Made by a program: the position numbers and the translations under genes | In this document: positions 8,759 through 17,334 of the stretch, one piece after another | Position numbering within the stretch: position 1 is the stretch's first letter | Layout of the letters: each line of letters begins with the position of its first letter | NCBI GenBank assembly: GCA_963791425.1 | Contig: CAWBSE010000004.1 | Coordinates: 558,001-622,000 of the forward strand | Direction of reading: 5' to 3' | DNA length: 64,000 nt | Source: DATBLE01 sp963791425 | GTDB taxonomy: Bacteria; Actinomycetota; Thermoleophilia; Gaiellales; Gaiellaceae | Notes under the pieces: model-generated | Databases searched by the model: none | Told to the model about the DNA's origin: nothing | What the model saw: the letters and a program-made list of their open reading frames with translations, nothing else

Positions 8759-9727
8759 ATGAGGCAGCGGCGTGAGTCTGCCAGCGAGTTTGCGTTTCGA
8801 GCCACGGCCGCGTTGGACGTGTGCAGGGGTCAGACCCCTGTCATGGCCGGAGCAGGCATGCTGCTGAACGCCTCCGGCTGCCTCGACGCGCTGACCGCTC
8901 CGGAGGCGGCCCGGTCGCTCGACGCCTTCGTGACGAAGACGGTGACGCCGCTCCCGCGCGGAGGGAACCCGCCGGTGCGGATCGCCGAGACCGACGTCGG
9001 GATGCTCAACTCGATCGGCCTGGCCAACCCCGGCCGCGACCGCTTCCTCGCCGAGTCGCTGCCGCGGCTGCGCGAGCTCGGCGTTCCGCTCTGGGTGTCG
9101 GTCGGCGGCTTCACCGCGCAGGAGTACGCCGACACGTGCGCGCTGCTCGAGGACGTGACGATCGAGCTGAACCTGTCCTGCCCGAACGTCGACGAGGCAC
9201 CGGAGTCGGCCGCCGAGATCGTCGCGGCCTGCCGTGCGGCGACCACGCTGCCGATCTACGCGAAGCTCTCGCCGGCCAGCTGGGACATCGCCGGGGTCGC
9301 CAGAGCGGTGGAGGCAGCCGGCGCCGACGGGCTCTCGCTCGTGAACACGATGCGCGGCATGAAGCTCGACACGGGGCTTCGCCCGGTCCTCGGCACCGGC
9401 ACCGGGGGGCTGTCGGGCCCGGCGCTGAAGCCGGTCGCCCTCGCCGCCGTCCACGCGTGCTTCAAGGCGACCTCGCTGCCGATCGTCGGGATGGGCGGTG
9501 TTGCCTCCGGACGCGACGCCCTCGAGCTCTTCGCGGCCGGGGCACGGGCGGTCGCGATCGGCACCATCCTCTTCTCGGACCCGTTCGCTCCGGCCCGCAT
9601 CCGGGAGGAATTGTCGGCAGAACTGGCAACAGCAGGCCTCTCGTCGGCCGAGGAAGCGTGCGGGATTTCGCACGGAGAAGCGTTGCCTGAGAGAAAACAC
9701 CTCGATCTAGGGTCGAGAGTTCCGTAA
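8759..9727 (+). CDS. pyrD: Dihydroorotate dehydrogenase, class 1B catalytic subunit
   Basis: 322 residues, the FMN-binding barrel that oxidises dihydroorotate to orotate. The family signatures PVMAGAGMLLNASG, ELNLSCPNV (with the class 1B catalytic cysteine) and GMGGVASGRDALELFAAGA are intact. The N-terminus is odd. The residues before PVMAGAG do not resemble the usual strand, and a second copy of the CAGGGGTCAGACCCCTG palindrome (8824-8840) is translated in frame just before it. The ATG at 8759 is the first in-frame start; TTG 8813, GTG 8819 and ATG 8846 are alternatives. No pyrF follows, although it often does in related operons. Confidence 0.9.
   Translation: MRQRRESASEFAFRATAALDVCRGQTPVMAGAGMLLNASGCLDALTAPEAARSLDAFVTKTVTPLPRGGNPPVRIAETDVGMLNSIGLANPGRDRFLAESLPRLRELGVPLWVSVGGFTAQEYADTCALLEDVTIELNLSCPNVDEAPESAAEIVAACRAATTLPIYAKLSPASWDIAGVARAVEAAGADGLSLVNTMRGMKLDTGLRPVLGTGTGGLSGPALKPVALAAVHACFKATSLPIVGMGGVASGRDALELFAAGARAVAIGTILFSDPFAPARIREELSAELATAGLSSAEEACGISHGEALPERKHLDLGSRVP
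8824..8840. repeat. Palindromic repeat, copy 2, inside the pyrD reading frame
   Basis: An exact second copy of CAGGGGTCAGACCCCTG, 92 bp after the first. It is read as part of the N-terminal region of PyrD (encoding RGQTP). The outer arms of copy 1 are not conserved here. Confidence 0.8.
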
Positions 9728-9759
9728 AAATCCCTGCAAACGAGCGTGTTCGACCACGG

Positions 9760-9787
9760 TTGACCGCGGGTTCCAAGCTGTTAGACT
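9760..9787 (+). promoter_or_regulatory. Probable promoter for mihF-gmk-rpoZ-coaBC
   Basis: TTGACC (9760-9765) and TAGACT (9782-9787) are spaced by 16 bp and match housekeeping sigma -35 and -10 elements. Transcription would begin about 5 nt before the mihF ATG at 9799, and no Shine-Dalgarno sequence is visible, so the mihF transcript is probably leaderless, which is common in Actinobacteria. Confidence 0.6.
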
Positions 9788-9798
9788 CGCTCCCCTGT

Positions 9799-10131
9799 AT
9801 GGCGACGAAGACCCAGGCAATGGCGCCGGTTCGCTCTCTCGATCAGCGCATGGAGGCTCTCGCGAGGGCCAACGACATCCGCGTCCGCCGGGCGCAGCTG
9901 AAGAAGGACCTCAAGAACGGCAGAGTCCAGATCGAGAAGATCCTCGACAACCCGCCCGAGTACGTCTCGACGGCGAAGGTGTTCGACATGCTGATGGCGG
10001 TTCCGAAGTTCGGCCGCGTGAAGGCCGCCCGCTTCCTGAACCAGTGCCGCATCAGCCAGTCGAAAACCGTCGGTGGGCTGTCCGACCGTCAACGCGCCGA
10101 GCTCATTGGGCTCTTCCACCGGAACGGCTGA
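9799..10131 (+). CDS. mihF: Actinobacterial integration host factor MihF
   Basis: 110 residues from the ATG at 9799. The region from RSLDQRMEALARANDIRVRRAQLKKDL onward, with VFDMLMAVPKFGRVKAARFL (the helix-hairpin DNA-binding part), is characteristic of the actinobacterial IHF family, which binds and bends DNA and is usually essential. An upstream in-frame TTG at 9760 falls on the -35 hexamer and is rejected as the start. The position directly before gmk and rpoZ is the conserved order. The 3' end overlaps the probable gmk start region in another frame. Confidence 0.92.
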   Translation: MATKTQAMAPVRSLDQRMEALARANDIRVRRAQLKKDLKNGRVQIEKILDNPPEYVSTAKVFDMLMAVPKFGRVKAARFLNQCRISQSKTVGGLSDRQRAELIGLFHRNG

Positions 10132-10713
10132 CGGCTCGCCCGTCTTCGTGATCACCGGCCCCTCCGGGGCCGGGAAGGGGACGCTGATCAAGGCGCTGCT
10201 CGAGCGGGTGCCCGACCTCGAGGTGGCGATCTCCGCGACGACGCGGCACCGCCGGCCCGGCGAGGAGGACGGACGCGAGTACTGGTTCCTCACCGATGCC
10301 GAGTTCGCGCGTCGCGTCCACGAGGGCGACATTTCTCGAGCACGTCACGTACGTCTCCGGTAAGCGCTACGGGACGCTGCGCTCCGAGGTCGACCGGATC
10401 GCGGGCGACGGGAAGATCCCCGTGCTCGAGCTCGAGACCGGAGGGCGCACTGAACGTCAAGGACAGCGTCGCCGGTGCTGTGACGATCTTCGTCACTGCG
10501 CCGATCCCCGAGCTCGAGCGGCGGCTGCGCGAGCGGGCGAGCGAGAGCGAGGGCGAGATCGGCGAGCGGATCGGCCTGGCGCGTGAACAGCTGACCCAGG
10601 CGGACGAGTTCGATCATGTGGTCCTGAACGACGATCTGAACCGTGCCGTCGACGAGCTCGCGGGCGTCGTCCGGCGAGAGATCGCGGCTGCAGCTACCAT
10701 GAGCCGACCGTGA
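10106..10713 (+). CDS. gmk: Guanylate kinase (two frameshifts in this sequence)
   Basis: It phosphorylates GMP to GDP. The P-loop GPSGAGKGT and the GMP-binding stretch SATTRHRRPGEEDGREYWFL are intact in the first frame. The middle part (FLEHVTYVSGKRYGTL, VLELET) reads in the next frame after an extra A at about 10331. The C-terminal part (LNVKDSVAGAVTIFVTAP onward) reads in the third frame after an extra G at about 10440. Both are repaired by deleting one base, so a sequence error is likely. The start is uncertain: TTG 10106 is given, and GTG 10148, just before ITGPSG, is an alternative. The stop overlaps the rpoZ start. Confidence 0.88.
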
Positions 10714-10937
10714 TTCATCCTCGCATCGATGAGCTGCTCGACCAGGTCGACTCGCGCTATGCGCTGGTCATCGTCGCCGCGAAGCGCGCCCGCCAGATCA
10801 ACAACTACCACCATCAGCTTGGTGAGGGCACCTTCGACGAGTTTCCGCCGCTGGTCGAGTCCCGCTCGAAGAACTACTTGACCATGGCCCTCGAGGAAAC
10901 AGCCGAGGGCAAGATCAAGTACACGTACAAGAACTAG
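10710..10937 (+). CDS. rpoZ: RNA polymerase omega subunit
   Basis: 75 residues. IDELLDQVDSRYALVIVAAKRARQIN is the omega motif that clamps the beta-prime subunit, and KNYLTMALEE is the conserved second segment. It assists assembly and stability of RNA polymerase. The GTG start overlaps the gmk stop (GTGA), and coaBC follows after 12 bp, so it sits in the standard gmk-rpoZ-coaBC unit. Confidence 0.93.
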   Translation: MIHPRIDELLDQVDSRYALVIVAAKRARQINNYHHQLGEGTFDEFPPLVESRSKNYLTMALEETAEGKIKYTYKN

Positions 10938-10949
10938 GGCGCCTCTGCC

Positions 10950-12086
<1,137 letters not shown>

Positions 12087-12101
<15 letters not shown>

Positions 12102-13001
12102 CTTGAACCCGCCCGACTCCTCGAGGGCGGCGATGCGCGCCTCGAGCGGCGGGTGGGTGTCGAACAGGCCCTTGAACGCCGTGCCGATTCCGGTCGCCTG
12201 GTTCTGCGGGTTCTCGATGTAGAGGTGCGCGACCGCGCGGCTCGCGTGCCGCGTCGGGGTGGTGTCGTCGAGCAGCTTGCGCAGGGCGAGAGCGAGCCCC
12301 TCACCGTCGCCGGTGATCTCCGCCCCGGAGGCGTCCGCCAGGTACTCACGCTTCCGCGAGATGCAGAGCTGGATGAGCACTGCGGCGAGCGGCGCCAACA
12401 GGAGCGCCGCAATGCCGAGCGCGAAGGTGATCAGCCCTGCGCTCCCACCGCTCTTGCGGCCGCCGCCGAAGAACGAGATCCGCAGCAGGAAGTCCGAGAC
12501 GAGCGCGACCACGCCCACGAGGACCGCGACGAGGGTCATCAGGCGGACGTCGCGGTTGCGGACGTGGGACATCTCGTGCGCGATCACGCCTTCGAGCTCG
12601 CGCTCGCTCATCAGGTTCAGCAGGCCGGTGGTGACGCAGATGTACGCCTTGTCCATGCTCCGGCCGGCGGCGAAGGCGTTGGGGGCCGGGTCGTCGACCA
12701 CGTAGATCGGCGGCACCTGGGTGAGGCCTGCAGCGATCGCGACGGTCTCGACGACGTGGTAGAGGCGCGGGTACTCGGCCTTGTCCGCCGGGCGGGCGCC
12801 GGTCGCGCCGGCGACGATCTTGCCGGCGGTCAGCCAGCTGAAGATCCCGTAGACGATCCCGACGACGCCGACGACGATCAGGAGGCTGGGCTGGAACACG
12901 AAGCCCAGCACCGCGCCGAGAACCCCGATCAGCAGCGCGAAGAGGAGCAGCAGCCAGAGCGTCCGCCAGCGGTTCGCGCGGATCTGCTCCTGGAGGGTCA
13001 C
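12087..13001 (-). CDS. htpX: M48 family membrane zinc metalloprotease (HtpX-like)
   Basis: 304 residues. There are two N-terminal membrane segments (about residues 14-35 and 38-60), the zinc motif HEMSH at about residue 142 with the third ligand in the downstream EYLADASG, and two more membrane segments between them. It probably removes damaged membrane proteins. It overlaps lemA by 4 bp, and the lemA-htpX pair is a widely conserved arrangement. Confidence 0.9.
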
Positions 13002-13561
13002 TTCTGGTCGAACGAGAGGACGGGAGCGTCGCGTCCCTCGTCCGTGCCGAAGAACTCGCGCTCCTTGAAGCCGAACGGCCCGGCGATCAGCACGGCCGGG
13101 AAGCTCTGCTTGACCGTGTGGTACCGGTACACGGTCTGGTTGTAGTAGCGGCGCGCGGCTGCGAGCTTGTCCTCGATGTCGGCCAGCTCCTGCTGGAGGG
13201 CGAGGAAGTTCTCTGAGGCGCGGAGCTCCGGGTAGGCCTCGGAGACGGCCATCAGTTTGGTGATCGCGCCGCCGAGCTGGTCGTTCGCCTGGGCGGCGGC
13301 CGCCGGCCCACCAGCCTGCTGCGCGGACGTGCGCAGCTGCGTGACCGAGTCAAAGGTCGCGCGCTCGTGCGCGGCGTAGCCCTTGACCGCCTCGACGAGG
13401 TTCGGGACGAGGTCGTAGCGGCGGCGGAGCTGGACGTCGATGTTCGCCCAGCCGGTCTGCGTCTCGTTTCGCAGCCGGACGAGCTTGTTGTACGTGAGTA
13501 CGAGGAAGAGCACGAGGACGACGACAACAGCGCCGACGGCGATCGCGATCCACACGCTCAC
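12998..13561 (-). CDS. lemA: LemA family protein
   Basis: 187 residues with one N-terminal membrane helix (about residues 3-23), followed by the alpha-helical LemA body with signatures YNKLVRLRNE, RRRYDLVPNLVE and ARRYYNQTV. The function of LemA proteins is not established; they are commonly paired with HtpX. The GTG start lies only 8 bp from the divergent nucleotidyltransferase start, so the two promoters must lie within the opposite gene or be leaderless. Confidence 0.88.
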   Translation of the reverse strand: MSVWIAIAVGAVVVVLVLFLVLTYNKLVRLRNETQTGWANIDVQLRRRYDLVPNLVEAVKGYAAHERATFDSVTQLRTSAQQAGGPAAAAQANDQLGGAITKLMAVSEAYPELRASENFLALQQELADIEDKLAAARRYYNQTVYRYHTVKQSFPAVLIAGPFGFKEREFFGTDEGRDAPVLSFDQK

Positions 13562-13569
13562 CGATACTA

Positions 13570-14247
13570 GTGACGATGCAGGCCGTCGTCATGGCAGCAG
13601 GCGTGGGGAGCAGGCTGCGGCCGCTGAGCGAGCGCTATGCGAAGCCGGTGCTGCCGATCGACGGCCGGCCGGTGATCGTGACGCTGCTGAACGAGTTGCG
13701 CGCCGCGAGGGTCGAGCGCGTGGCGGTCGTCGTCGGGCACCTGGGCGGTCAGATCCGGGCGTTGCTCGACGGGTTCCCGCTCGAGCTGCGGTTCGTCGAG
13801 CAGCCCGAGGCGCTGGGGTCGGGCGACGCGGTCGCGCGTGCCGAGGCGGAGCCGCCGTACCTGGTCACCGGCGCGGACACGGTCTTCACGGCCGGAGACG
13901 TGGCGCGCTTCCTGGCCGCGGCCGGAGAGGACGGCGCGATCGCGGTCAGGCGCATCCCGTCCGACCCGACGCACCGGCACGGCATCGGCGTGGAGGACGG
14001 CCGGGTGACGCGCTTCCACGCGGAGGGCAGCCCGTTCTCGGGCGCGCCGTTGTGGCTGGTCGGGGCGGCCGTCCACGATCTGGTGATGCAGCGGCCGGGG
14101 AGCCCGCCGTGGGAGCTGGCGACCGCGTTCCAGCAGGCGCTGGAGGCGGGAGTCGCCGTCCGTGCCGTCGAGATCGGCCCGACGCGTGACTTGACGCATC
14201 CGCTTGACTGTTTGGAGCAGAACTTTCCGTATTTGGAGGCGTTATGA
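13570..14247 (+). CDS. Sugar-phosphate nucleotidyltransferase-like protein
   Basis: 225 residues of a GT-A type nucleotidyltransferase. The nucleotide-binding signature is AVVMAAGVGSRLRPLSERYAKPVLP-like (split here: VVMAAGVGSRLRPL, then KPVLPIDGRPV), and VTGADTVFT provides the metal-binding aspartate region. It is shorter than glucose-1-phosphate thymidylyl- or uridylyltransferases, and the activated sugar cannot be predicted. The GTG at 13570 is given; ATG 13576 is equally possible. It overlaps the TPR gene by 4 bp. Confidence 0.8.
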   Translation: MTMQAVVMAAGVGSRLRPLSERYAKPVLPIDGRPVIVTLLNELRAARVERVAVVVGHLGGQIRALLDGFPLELRFVEQPEALGSGDAVARAEAEPPYLVTGADTVFTAGDVARFLAAAGEDGAIAVRRIPSDPTHRHGIGVEDGRVTRFHAEGSPFSGAPLWLVGAAVHDLVMQRPGSPPWELATAFQQALEAGVAVRAVEIGPTRDLTHPLDCLEQNFPYLEAL

Positions 14248-14594
14248 GTGAGGCGTACGACTATTTCCAGCAGGGCCGCCGGCACCTGAGGAAGGGCATG
14301 GCGGCACAGGCGACCGTGCCGCTCGAGAAGGCGAAGCGGCGGGAGCCGGACAAGGCGTCGATCCGCGAGTCGCTCGGGATCGCGTACTTCCGCATCGCCC
14401 GGTACGACGAGGCTGCCGACGAGTTCCGGGCGATCCTCGAGCTCTCGCCGGCGGACGACTACGCGCACTACGCGCTCGGGCGCTGCCTGGAGAAGCAGGG
14501 CGACGTCGCGCGCGCCAACGGGCACTACAAGCTCGCGCGCTCGCTGCGGCCGCAGAGCAAGCAGTACGCGGCGCGCGTGATGGAACTCGACTGA
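14244..14594 (+). CDS. Small tetratricopeptide-repeat protein
   Basis: 116 residues made of about three TPR helical pairs, including SLGIAYFRIARYDEAADEF and HYALGRCLEKQGDVARANGH. There is no signal peptide or membrane segment, so it is probably a cytoplasmic protein-protein adaptor; the partner is unknown. The ATG overlaps the end of the nucleotidyltransferase gene, and its TGA stop overlaps the dtd start as CTGA, indicating one transcript. Confidence 0.8.
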   Translation: MSEAYDYFQQGRRHLRKGMAAQATVPLEKAKRREPDKASIRESLGIAYFRIARYDEAADEFRAILELSPADDYAHYALGRCLEKQGDVARANGHYKLARSLRPQSKQYAARVMELD

Positions 14595-15013
14595 GAGCGG
14601 TCGTCCAGCGCGTCACTCGTGCGCGGGTCACGCCGGGCGGCGAGATCGGCCCGGGCCTCTGCGTTCTGCTCGGCGTCGCCGTTGGTGATTCGACGGCCGA
14701 CGCCGAGCGGCTCGCCGGCAAGGTCGCACGGCTCCGGATCTTCGAGAACGACGAGGGGAAGTTCGACCGCTCGCTCCTCGACACCGGTGGCGCGGCGCTC
14801 GTCGTTTCACAGTTCACGCTGATCGCCGATACCGCGAAGGGCAACCGCCCGAGCTTCTCAGGAGCAGCGCCGCCGGAGGCGGCGGAGCCGATCTACGAGG
14901 CGTTCTGCGCGGCGTTGCGTGAGCACGGCGTTGAGGTGGCGACGGGTGTGTTCGGCGCGCGGATGGGGGTCGAGCTGGTCAACGACGGACCCGTAACCGT
15001 CGTCCTCGGGTGA
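14591..15013 (+). CDS. dtd: D-aminoacyl-tRNA deacylase, apparently with a CTG start codon
   Basis: 140 residues of DTD, which removes D-amino acids from mischarged tRNA. The family N-terminus (M/L)RAVVQRVTRARV begins exactly at CTG 14591, and no ATG, GTG or TTG precedes the conserved region in this frame. The signature SQFTLIADTAKGNRPSF is present, and the GPVT-type motif appears as NDGPVTVVL near the C-terminus. The length is slightly below the usual 145-150. The CTG overlaps the stop of the TPR gene as CTGA, an arrangement that favours translational coupling. Confidence 0.88.
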   Translation: MRAVVQRVTRARVTPGGEIGPGLCVLLGVAVGDSTADAERLAGKVARLRIFENDEGKFDRSLLDTGGAALVVSQFTLIADTAKGNRPSFSGAAPPEAAEPIYEAFCAALREHGVEVATGVFGARMGVELVNDGPVTVVLG

Positions 15014-15278
15014 GCCGGCCGATCCACAGGCTCGAGGTCTTGCGCTACACCGGGCTCGATCCAGGAGAACGACTCGTCTCCGAGCACGCGGCCGGGCTCT
15101 ATTTCAAGGGCCTGCGAGGTCGATGGGGAGGCCCGTGTGACTCCGGGACGGCCGCACGCTGGTCATCTGCGCGCCCAATCGCCCGCAAGCATTCGGGCTT
15201 GCCGAGGATCTGGAGGAGGTGGTGCGGCTCTGCCCTCGGCCGACCGATGAGTTTCCGCGGCGACCGGAGTCTGATTAG
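15010..15278 (+). pseudogene. Small unknown protein gene, frameshifted
   Basis: A GTG overlapping the dtd stop opens a frame reading RPIHRLEVLRYTGLDPGERL and then EHAAGLYFKGLRGRWG. From about 15147 the plausible continuation is in another frame (DGRTLVICAPNRPQAF, then LAEDLEEVVRLCPRPTDEF) and ends at TAG 15276-15278. The join lies between about 15125 and 15147. I do not recognise the family. Given the many single-base errors in this sequence it may be an intact gene of about 89 codons. Confidence 0.5.
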
Positions 15279-15311
15279 CTGACGGAGATCTCTCGACCCG
15301 GAGGTGTGGGC

Positions 15312-16391
15312 ATGTCACGGACGGTGCTGCTGGTGGGAACCCGCAAGGGGGCATTTCTGCTGGAGAGCGACGAAGGACGGAGCGACTGGGCAGTGCGCGG
15401 CCCGTTCTGCGAGAACTGGCCGGTCTACCACGCGATCTACGACCACTCGAGCGGGACGATCTTCGCCGCGGCGGCCAGCGAGTGGCACGGCTCGTCGGTC
15501 TGGCGGAGCGCCGACCTCGGCGAGACCTGGGCGCAGTCCAGCGAGGGGCTCGCCTACGAAGCCGAGGGCGAGAAGAAGATGTCCAAAGTCTCGAACCTGG
15601 CCGCCCGCAACGGGCGCCTCCTCGCCGGGGTCGAGATGCCGGGGATCTTCGAGTCGACCGACGGCGGCATCAACTGGTCGCTGTTCTCCACGCTCGCCGG
15701 CGTGCCCGGCAGCACCGAGTGGGACGACCCGGGCAACCAGCCGCCCGGCCACCTCGGCGTCTCCGCGCTGATGTTCGACACCGAGGACGACGCGCGCTTC
15801 TGGGCGATCGTCCAGGGCATGAGCCTGTTCGAGACGACCGACAACGGGAAGAGCTGGACGCCGCGGAACGTTGGGCTCCGCGCCGACTGGCCGCGGCCGA
15901 TCGACGAGGTCGGCTTCTGCGTCCACAAGGTCGTGCGCTCGCCGGTCGAACCCGACCGCATGTATCAGCAGAACCACGTCGGCATGCACCGAAGCGACGA
16001 CTGCGGGCAGACCTGGACGGAGATCACCGAGGGCCTACCGACCGAGTTCGGCTTCGCCGCGGCGACGCACCCTCACGACAAGGACACGTTCTACGTGATC
16101 CCGCTCGACCCGGGCCACGGTCGGACGATGCCCGACGGCGAGGCGGCCGTCTGGCGGACGCAGGACGCGGGGGAGAGCTGGCACGCGCTGCGCAACGGCC
16201 TCCCGCAGAAGGACGCGTTCATCGGCGTCCTGCGCGAGGGGATGGCGATCGACACGCACGAGTCACCCGGCCTGTACTTCGGGACGAGCACCGGCCAGGT
16301 GTTCGCGAGCGCCGATGCAGGCGACACGTGGGCGGAGATCGCGAGCTACCTGCCCGCGATCTCCTCGGTCGAGGTCGCGATCATCGACTAG
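15312..16391 (+). CDS. BNR/Asp-box repeat protein (sialidase-like beta-propeller)
   Basis: 359 residues from ATG 15312, which has GGAGG 7 nt upstream; the in-frame GTG at 15306 is too close to that site. At least six Asp-box motifs are visible: SADLGETW, STDGGINW, TTDNGKSW, SDDCGQTW, TQDAGESW and SADAGDTW. These mark a beta-propeller of the sialidase/VPS10 type. No signal peptide is present, so it is probably cytoplasmic, and no catalytic arginine triad is evident. A true sialidase activity is therefore not supported. It is followed 2 bp later by a MoaD/ThiS protein. Confidence 0.8.
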   Translation: MSRTVLLVGTRKGAFLLESDEGRSDWAVRGPFCENWPVYHAIYDHSSGTIFAAAASEWHGSSVWRSADLGETWAQSSEGLAYEAEGEKKMSKVSNLAARNGRLLAGVEMPGIFESTDGGINWSLFSTLAGVPGSTEWDDPGNQPPGHLGVSALMFDTEDDARFWAIVQGMSLFETTDNGKSWTPRNVGLRADWPRPIDEVGFCVHKVVRSPVEPDRMYQQNHVGMHRSDDCGQTWTEITEGLPTEFGFAAATHPHDKDTFYVIPLDPGHGRTMPDGEAAVWRTQDAGESWHALRNGLPQKDAFIGVLREGMAIDTHESPGLYFGTSTGQVFASADAGDTWAEIASYLPAISSVEVAIID

Positions 16392-16393
16392 CG

Positions 16394-16657
16394 ATGGCCG
16401 AGGTCTACCTCCCGTCGACGCTGCCGCCGCTCTTCCCCGGGCTGCCGCGGCGCGTGGAGTTGGACGCCGCGACGGTGGACGAGCTCGTCGACCAACTGAA
16501 CGCGTCGTGGCCGGGCCTGCGCGACCGCCTGTGCGAGCCCGGCGCGGCGATCCGGCCGCACATCCACTTCTACGTCGACCGGGAGCGGGCGGCGCTCGAC
16601 ACGCCGCTCGAGTCCCGGTCGCGCGTGGACGTGATCGCCGCGATCAGCGGCGGCTGA
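16394..16657 (+). CDS. MoaD/ThiS family small sulfur-carrier-like protein
   Basis: 87 residues with the ubiquitin-like pattern of sulfur carriers: a hydrophobic strand VDELVDQLNASWPG, IHFYVDRERA in the middle, and the C-terminus IAAISGG with the terminal Gly-Gly needed for adenylation and thiocarboxylate formation. It is not adjacent to molybdopterin or thiamine genes, so its client pathway is unknown. It starts 2 bp after the BNR protein, suggesting a joint role or at least joint expression. Confidence 0.82.
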   Translation: MAEVYLPSTLPPLFPGLPRRVELDAATVDELVDQLNASWPGLRDRLCEPGAAIRPHIHFYVDRERAALDTPLESRSRVDVIAAISGG

Positions 16658-16671
16658 TCTCGTTTCACTTC

Positions 16672-16691
16672 TGTATCACATCTGTGATACA
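16672..16691. promoter_or_regulatory. Palindromic operator of the toxin-antitoxin pair
   Basis: A perfect inverted repeat TGTATCACA-TC-TGTGATACA (9-bp arms, 2-bp spacer) lies 11 bp before the antitoxin start. Ribbon-helix-helix antitoxins commonly bind such sites and repress their own operon, so this is the likely autoregulatory operator. Confidence 0.75.
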
Positions 16692-16702
16692 TTCCCGCTA
16701 GG

Positions 16703-16942
16703 ATGAACGGCAAGATGGTCTCGCTGCGACTCGACGCCGAGGCGGCCGGCGCTCTGGATCAGCTCACGAGCGACGGGATGTCGCGCTCCGATGCGATCCG
16801 GGACGCGATTCTCGAGACGGCACGCCGCCGGCGGTCGGAGACGCTGCGTGCAGCGGCAGAGGCGGCCGCGGCCGATCCCGCCGACCGGGCGGAGGCGAAG
16901 GCCGTGCTGGAGTTCATGGAGTCGCTCGATGAACCGTGGTGA
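16703..16942 (+). CDS. Ribbon-helix-helix antitoxin
   Basis: 79 residues. The N-terminus KMVSLRLDAEAAGALDQL followed by SRSDAIRDAILETARRRR is a ribbon-helix-helix DNA-binding domain of the CopG/MazE-like type. The alanine-rich C-terminal half ending EFMESLDEPW would bind the toxin. The stop overlaps the toxin start by 14 bp, and a 20-bp palindrome lies directly upstream. Confidence 0.85.
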   Translation: MNGKMVSLRLDAEAAGALDQLTSDGMSRSDAIRDAILETARRRRSETLRAAAEAAAADPADRAEAKAVLEFMESLDEPW

Positions 16943-17249
16943 GGTGTTTCGCTTCAAAGGGCCGACGAAGCCGCGCGGACACGAGCAGGCAGGGACGCGG
17001 TTCGCGGTGGTCATCCAGTCGGACGAGCTCGCTCCCCTGTCGACCGTGATCATCGCGCCGACGTCCGCGGCGGCGCCACCGCGCCCGTTTCGGCCCGAAA
17101 TCGAAGTGGGAGGGCGTCGTACGAGGCTGCTTCTCGAGCAGATCCGCGCGGTTGATCACTCCCGCCTCGGTGCGATCGTCGGCTCGCTCAGCCGACGGGA
17201 GATCGAGGAGGTCGACGTCGCCCTCCGGGGCGTGCTCGGGCTCACCTAG
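16929..17249 (+). CDS. MazF/PemK-family endoribonuclease toxin
   Basis: 106 residues. The RGEVFRF start, GHEQAGTRFAVVIQSD, STVIIAPTS and LLEQIRAVDHSRLGAIVG are the family landmarks of MazF-type mRNA interferases; the RFAVV/IAPTS strands and the VDHSRLG segment carry the usual catalytic arginine and threonine neighbourhood. ATG 16929 lies inside the antitoxin gene, so translation is coupled. Cleavage specificity cannot be predicted. Confidence 0.87.
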   Translation: MNRGEVFRFKGPTKPRGHEQAGTRFAVVIQSDELAPLSTVIIAPTSAAAPPRPFRPEIEVGGRRTRLLLEQIRAVDHSRLGAIVGSLSRREIEEVDVALRGVLGLT

Positions 17250-17292
17250 CGAAGCCCTGCTATCCTGCAAACACCACATTTCAGGTTGGTTG

Positions 17293-17320
17293 AAATGGGC
17301 GCGCGGCGCCCATTTGTTTT
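17293..17320 (+). terminator. Intrinsic terminator-like hairpin before rimP
   Basis: AAATGGGCGC-GCG-GCGCCCATTT forms a perfect 10-bp stem with a 3-base loop, followed by GTTTT. It ends the toxin transcript or acts as a leader attenuator for rimP-nusA-infB, because the rimP ribosome-binding site AAGGAG follows at 17323. Confidence 0.65.
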
Positions 17321-17334
17321 GTAAGGAGTGAAAT

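Noticed and set aside
15312..16391. A true sialidase
   Set aside because: Asp-box motifs show a propeller fold only. No signal peptide and no evident arginine triad or catalytic Asp/Tyr set supports sialidase activity.
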